Positions 61,074 to 64,000 of a stretch of DNA of 64,000 nucleotides are shown here, piece after piece. The stretch covers positions 21,898,264 to 21,962,263 of the forward strand of contig NC_034011.1 of assembly GCF_000346465.2 (NCBI RefSeq). The letters are read 5' to 3'. The notes beneath the pieces are model-generated. The model saw only the letters and a program-made list of their open reading frames with translations. It had not been told where the DNA came from and did no database searches. The position numbers were made by a program, and so were the translations under genes. This DNA is from Prunus persica. Its lineage: Eukaryota; Streptophyta; Magnoliopsida; Rosales; Rosaceae. The first letter of the stretch is position 1; the number at the start of each line of letters is the position of its first letter.

Positions 61074-61309
61074 AGTTGGCAGCAGAGGTTCTTTCTTTCT
61101 TTTTAAGTCATGTGACAACAGATTTTACATACCTTTTTATGAGCCCGTTGTAAATCTGATATTGGGAAAGGACTTGACAGTTACAAGTCCAACATGTCTC
61201 TCTATGTTTCATGATATAGCTATTTTTCTGTGAGGTTTTTGTCCTGTTGTTGTTTTCATACAAAAGAATAGTAACAGCTGTGATTTTATGCAATAATGTA
61301 ATGTACCAA

Positions 61310-61905
61310 AAAACTTCACTGGAGCTTCTTGTCCTGTTATAGAGGTTGATACGTTTGAGAGCACTGTGATTCTTCAAAACTACTTGGCGCTTGCAGAAAA
61401 GTTGATCCAGTCAATGAGTGTTGTGACCAAGTTTGCCAGAATGCCATATTAGACGCTGCTTGAACAATTGCCACAATTGGTGTGCCGAATTCGGAAGCCG
61501 TCAATCTATTGCCTGAACACTCAACTAGGATTGATAATTGTAAAAATATTGTCCTGCGATGGCTGGCCAGCAAGCTCGATCCTTCTTCTGCGAATAAGGT
61601 TCTTAGAGGAATTTCAAATTGCGAAGTAAATAAAGGTCAGCAAAAAATAGGAAAAGGAAAGAAAAATAGTCTCTTGTACGTCGTTGAGTATTCAATAGAA
61701 TATGACAACCACTATGAAATGCTTACTTACATCCAGTAGACATGTCATTCCATAGTTAGCTTAAGGACCAATTTATCCGGAAATATCAACACCATGTTGA
61801 CTTACAGATCTTCAATGTTGTTTTCTCATATATATGGTTCAGGTCATTGTGTCCTGTGGTTTTCCCCGACATGACAAATGTTGTGAAAGAATGTGCAAAT
61901 GACCA
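61310..61905 (+). pseudogene. Tandem partial copy of the GPI-anchored protein gene
   Basis: Closely matches the last part of exon 3, intron 3 and the start of exon 4 of the upstream gene (source about 58764-59330). A one-base loss in actgtg-attcttc shifts the frame, and a TGA at 61461-61463 interrupts it. Similarity fades after gaaagaatgtgcaaatg. Intron sequence is included, so it arose by DNA duplication. Confidence 0.92.
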
Positions 61906-62452
61906 AATGAATAATTGTCACAAAAATTAATTAATTAAGATGTAATGCCATTGCCAAGGACTCAACGTCAACATGAAGATCATGAAAATAGAGGTCAGAA
62001 ATCTTGTTACATATAAATGAGATTTATGTGTCTCCTATTATTCAAATAGAAAAGGAAGCTTGTTTTTAACACCTCATTTTCTTTACAAAGAAATGTCTAC
62101 AGTTTTATCACACCTCGATAAAACTGTCTTAGGCATCTTCATTCATTGTCAATTAATTTTGATGAATGATGGTTCAGAGTGTTATGCATATGAATTGAAT
62201 GTTGGTTCACACAAAATGGGAAACATCCACGCGGCTCTCTCTTTTTATTTTTTCAATTTTTATTCCCTTTGCTTCGAGAAAATTATAGAATACTACAATA
62301 GTACGAGCAGCTCTTCTTCCATTTTAAATCTTTCCATATTTGTCACACGCCCCATAACCCTCCTTCCTATTTAAACTCTTCCCCCCTCTCCTACTTAATT
62401 TGCTCCACCCCAAAATCCCCTCACACAAAATTCCCCAAACTTCAAAACACAA
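61906..62452 (+). promoter_or_regulatory. Promoter region of the MATE transporter gene
   Basis: AT-rich sequence with a TATA-like ctatttaaac at 62368-62377, about 80 bases before the start codon. The leader is CT-rich (cttcccccctctcctac). No other gene is seen. Confidence 0.55.
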
Positions 62453-64000
62453 ATGGCTTCTTCGCCAAATGACATCCACCAGCCTCTGCTACAATCCTAT
62501 CCACCACCTCCCACCCTAACCACAAAACATGATGATCTTCCTGATCTTCATCTTCATCATGATCTCCACTCAAGCAACGAGCTTGAAAGAGTGCTTTCTG
62601 ACACAAACAGGCCATTTTTGGAGCGTCTCAAACCGGCTCTATGGATTGAGTCCAAGCTCCTTTTCTACCTCGCTGCGCCGGCCGTCATCGTTTACATGAT
62701 CAACTATGTCATGAGCATGTCCACCCAAATTTTCGCAGGCCACCTTGGTAATCTTGAGCTGGCCGCTGCCTCCCTCGGCAACAATGGCATCCTAATTTTC
62801 TCCTATGGACTCTTAGTACGTAATGTTTTATCAACACTGACATTATTTGGTGAACATAATTAGTAATATAAATTTAGTAACTCTACATTAACGCACGTAT
62901 ATGTTACTCATTTTAAATTAATTTCCCAACAGTTAGGCATGGGGAGCGCGGTGGAGACACTTTGTGGGCAAGCCTATGGTGCCCACAAGTATGAAATGCT
63001 AGGGATATATCTACAAAGGTCAACCATACTCTTAACTTTGGGTGGTGTGCTCCTCACCATCGTCTACATCTTCTCCAGACCAATCTTGATCCTTCTAGGT
63101 CAATCTCCAAGCATTGCATCTGCGGCGGCAATCTACGTGTACGGCTTGATCCCTCAAATCTTTTCCTTTGCTGTCAACTTCCCGATCCAAAAGTTTCTGC
63201 AAGCTCAAAGCATAGTGGCCCCAAGCGCCTATATCTCTGCATCAACCCTAGTTTTGCACCTTGTGCTCAGCTGGGTTGTGGTGTACAAGATGGGGCTTGG
63301 CTTGCTGGGTGCTGCATTGGTGCTCAGCCTTTCATGGTGGATCACTGTGTTGGCGCAGTTTGTGTACATTGTCAAGAGTGAGAGGTGCAAGAACACATGG
63401 CGTGGGTTTAGTTGGCAGGCCTTTAGTGGGTTGCTAGGGTTTTTCAAATTATCTGTGGCTTCTGCGGTGATGCTTTGCCTTGAAACTTGGTACTTTCAGA
63501 TTCTTGTTTTGCTTGCTGGGTTGCTGCCAAACCCTGAGTTGGCTTTGGACTCTCTCTCAATCTGGTGAGCAATTTTTTTCTTTCTTCTTTCTTCTTTCTT
63601 ATTTTTGTTTTTATTTTTTTAATATTTGGATGAGATCTGGTACGCAAATTGCAATTGAAGTGCGCTTCTATTATTTTGTTTTTTTGCTAATCAATTAAAG
63701 GAGAATAGTGGGACAACCAAATGTCTGGATACCAATTAATATATTTATGTATCTATTTATGTATGTATGTACATACATGCATGTGGTTTGGTTACCAAAT
63801 AAATCTAGTTATTTTGACCATACCTACCAACAATATATAATTATTAGTGGGACTTTGCCTCTAATAGGAATTTGGGCAGTGTAATCATGTGGTCTGATAT
63901 CAATTCACACGTGTTAGAAAGTTATTTTTTATTTGCCATATTTGGATAAGATTGGTTGCAACTGTTTGTGAACATCCATACCTATAATGAAGAATCTCAT
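62453..64000 (+). CDS. DTX40: MATE efflux transporter, DETOXIFICATION 40-like (3' truncated)
   Basis: Multi-pass antiporter of the plant MATE/DTX family, which exports or sequesters organic compounds in exchange for protons. Exons seen: 62453-62815 and 62933-63564, ending in phase 2 after SLSI; the rest lies beyond the window. The N-terminal tail is His/Asp/Pro-rich and cytosolic, followed by [16 protein letters not shown] and the first membrane segments. The MATE signatures [20 protein letters not shown] and [20 protein letters not shown] are present, as are [11 protein letters not shown] and [20 protein letters not shown]. At least seven hydrophobic segments can be counted. Overall agreement with DTX40 is strong, but the neighbouring DTX41 clade cannot be fully excluded. 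Positions 63565-64000 are intron. Confidence 0.93.

Overview
This window is nuclear DNA from a flowering plant, most likely a woody eudicot. A Rosaceae/Prunus-like genome is my impression and is not proven here. The genes are intron-rich with GT-AG borders, the intergenic DNA is AT-rich, there is a plant MIR171 hairpin, and a plant chromovirus-type retrotransposon is present. There are no bacterial features.

Layout, left to right. A MIR171 precursor lies at 1468-1590, just downstream of a tandem duplication. A minus-strand 11-exon GT31 beta-1,3-galactosyltransferase (2993-6400, 404 aa) follows. Next is a gene-poor stretch (6.4-18.7 kb) with a hAT-type MITE, a CACGTG cluster, an LTR-like fragment, and a roughly 3-kb inverted-repeat element packed with a GC palindrome that carries a broken peroxisomal citrate synthase fragment. 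RRP6-like 3 (+, 18753-24026, 12 exons, with one frameshift) and AXR1 (-, 25183-29537, 14 exons, 523 aa) are convergent. A minisatellite-like region and a small single-exon basic protein gene (31791-32174) come next. A nearly intact Reina-like Ty3/Gypsy element sits at 33489-38683, with 415-bp LTRs differing at one base and a GAAAG target duplication. More MITEs follow at 40.1-42.2 kb.

The right part holds mitochondrial aconitase (+, 44839-51381, 20 exons, 996 aa), a small MGNC-type protein gene (-, 53055-53477), a nest of foldback elements (55.4-56.9 kb), a GPI-anchored SPARK-like protein gene (+, 57406-61073, 8 exons including a 12-nt microexon, 441 aa) with five CACGTG boxes in its promoter, a decayed tandem copy of part of that gene, and the first two exons of a MATE transporter (DTX40-like) cut by the window end.

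The genes are unrelated housekeeping or regulatory genes: cell-wall or proteoglycan glycosylation, RNA turnover, NEDD8 activation, organic-acid metabolism and transport. They do not form one pathway. Exon borders were read by hand from splice signals. In every spliced gene the exon lengths add up to an open frame, except RRP6L3, where a single frameshift is evident. The most notable items are the MIR171 locus, the palindrome-rich gene-capturing element, the RRP6L3 frameshift, the very young but damaged retrotransposon, and the two G-box clusters.
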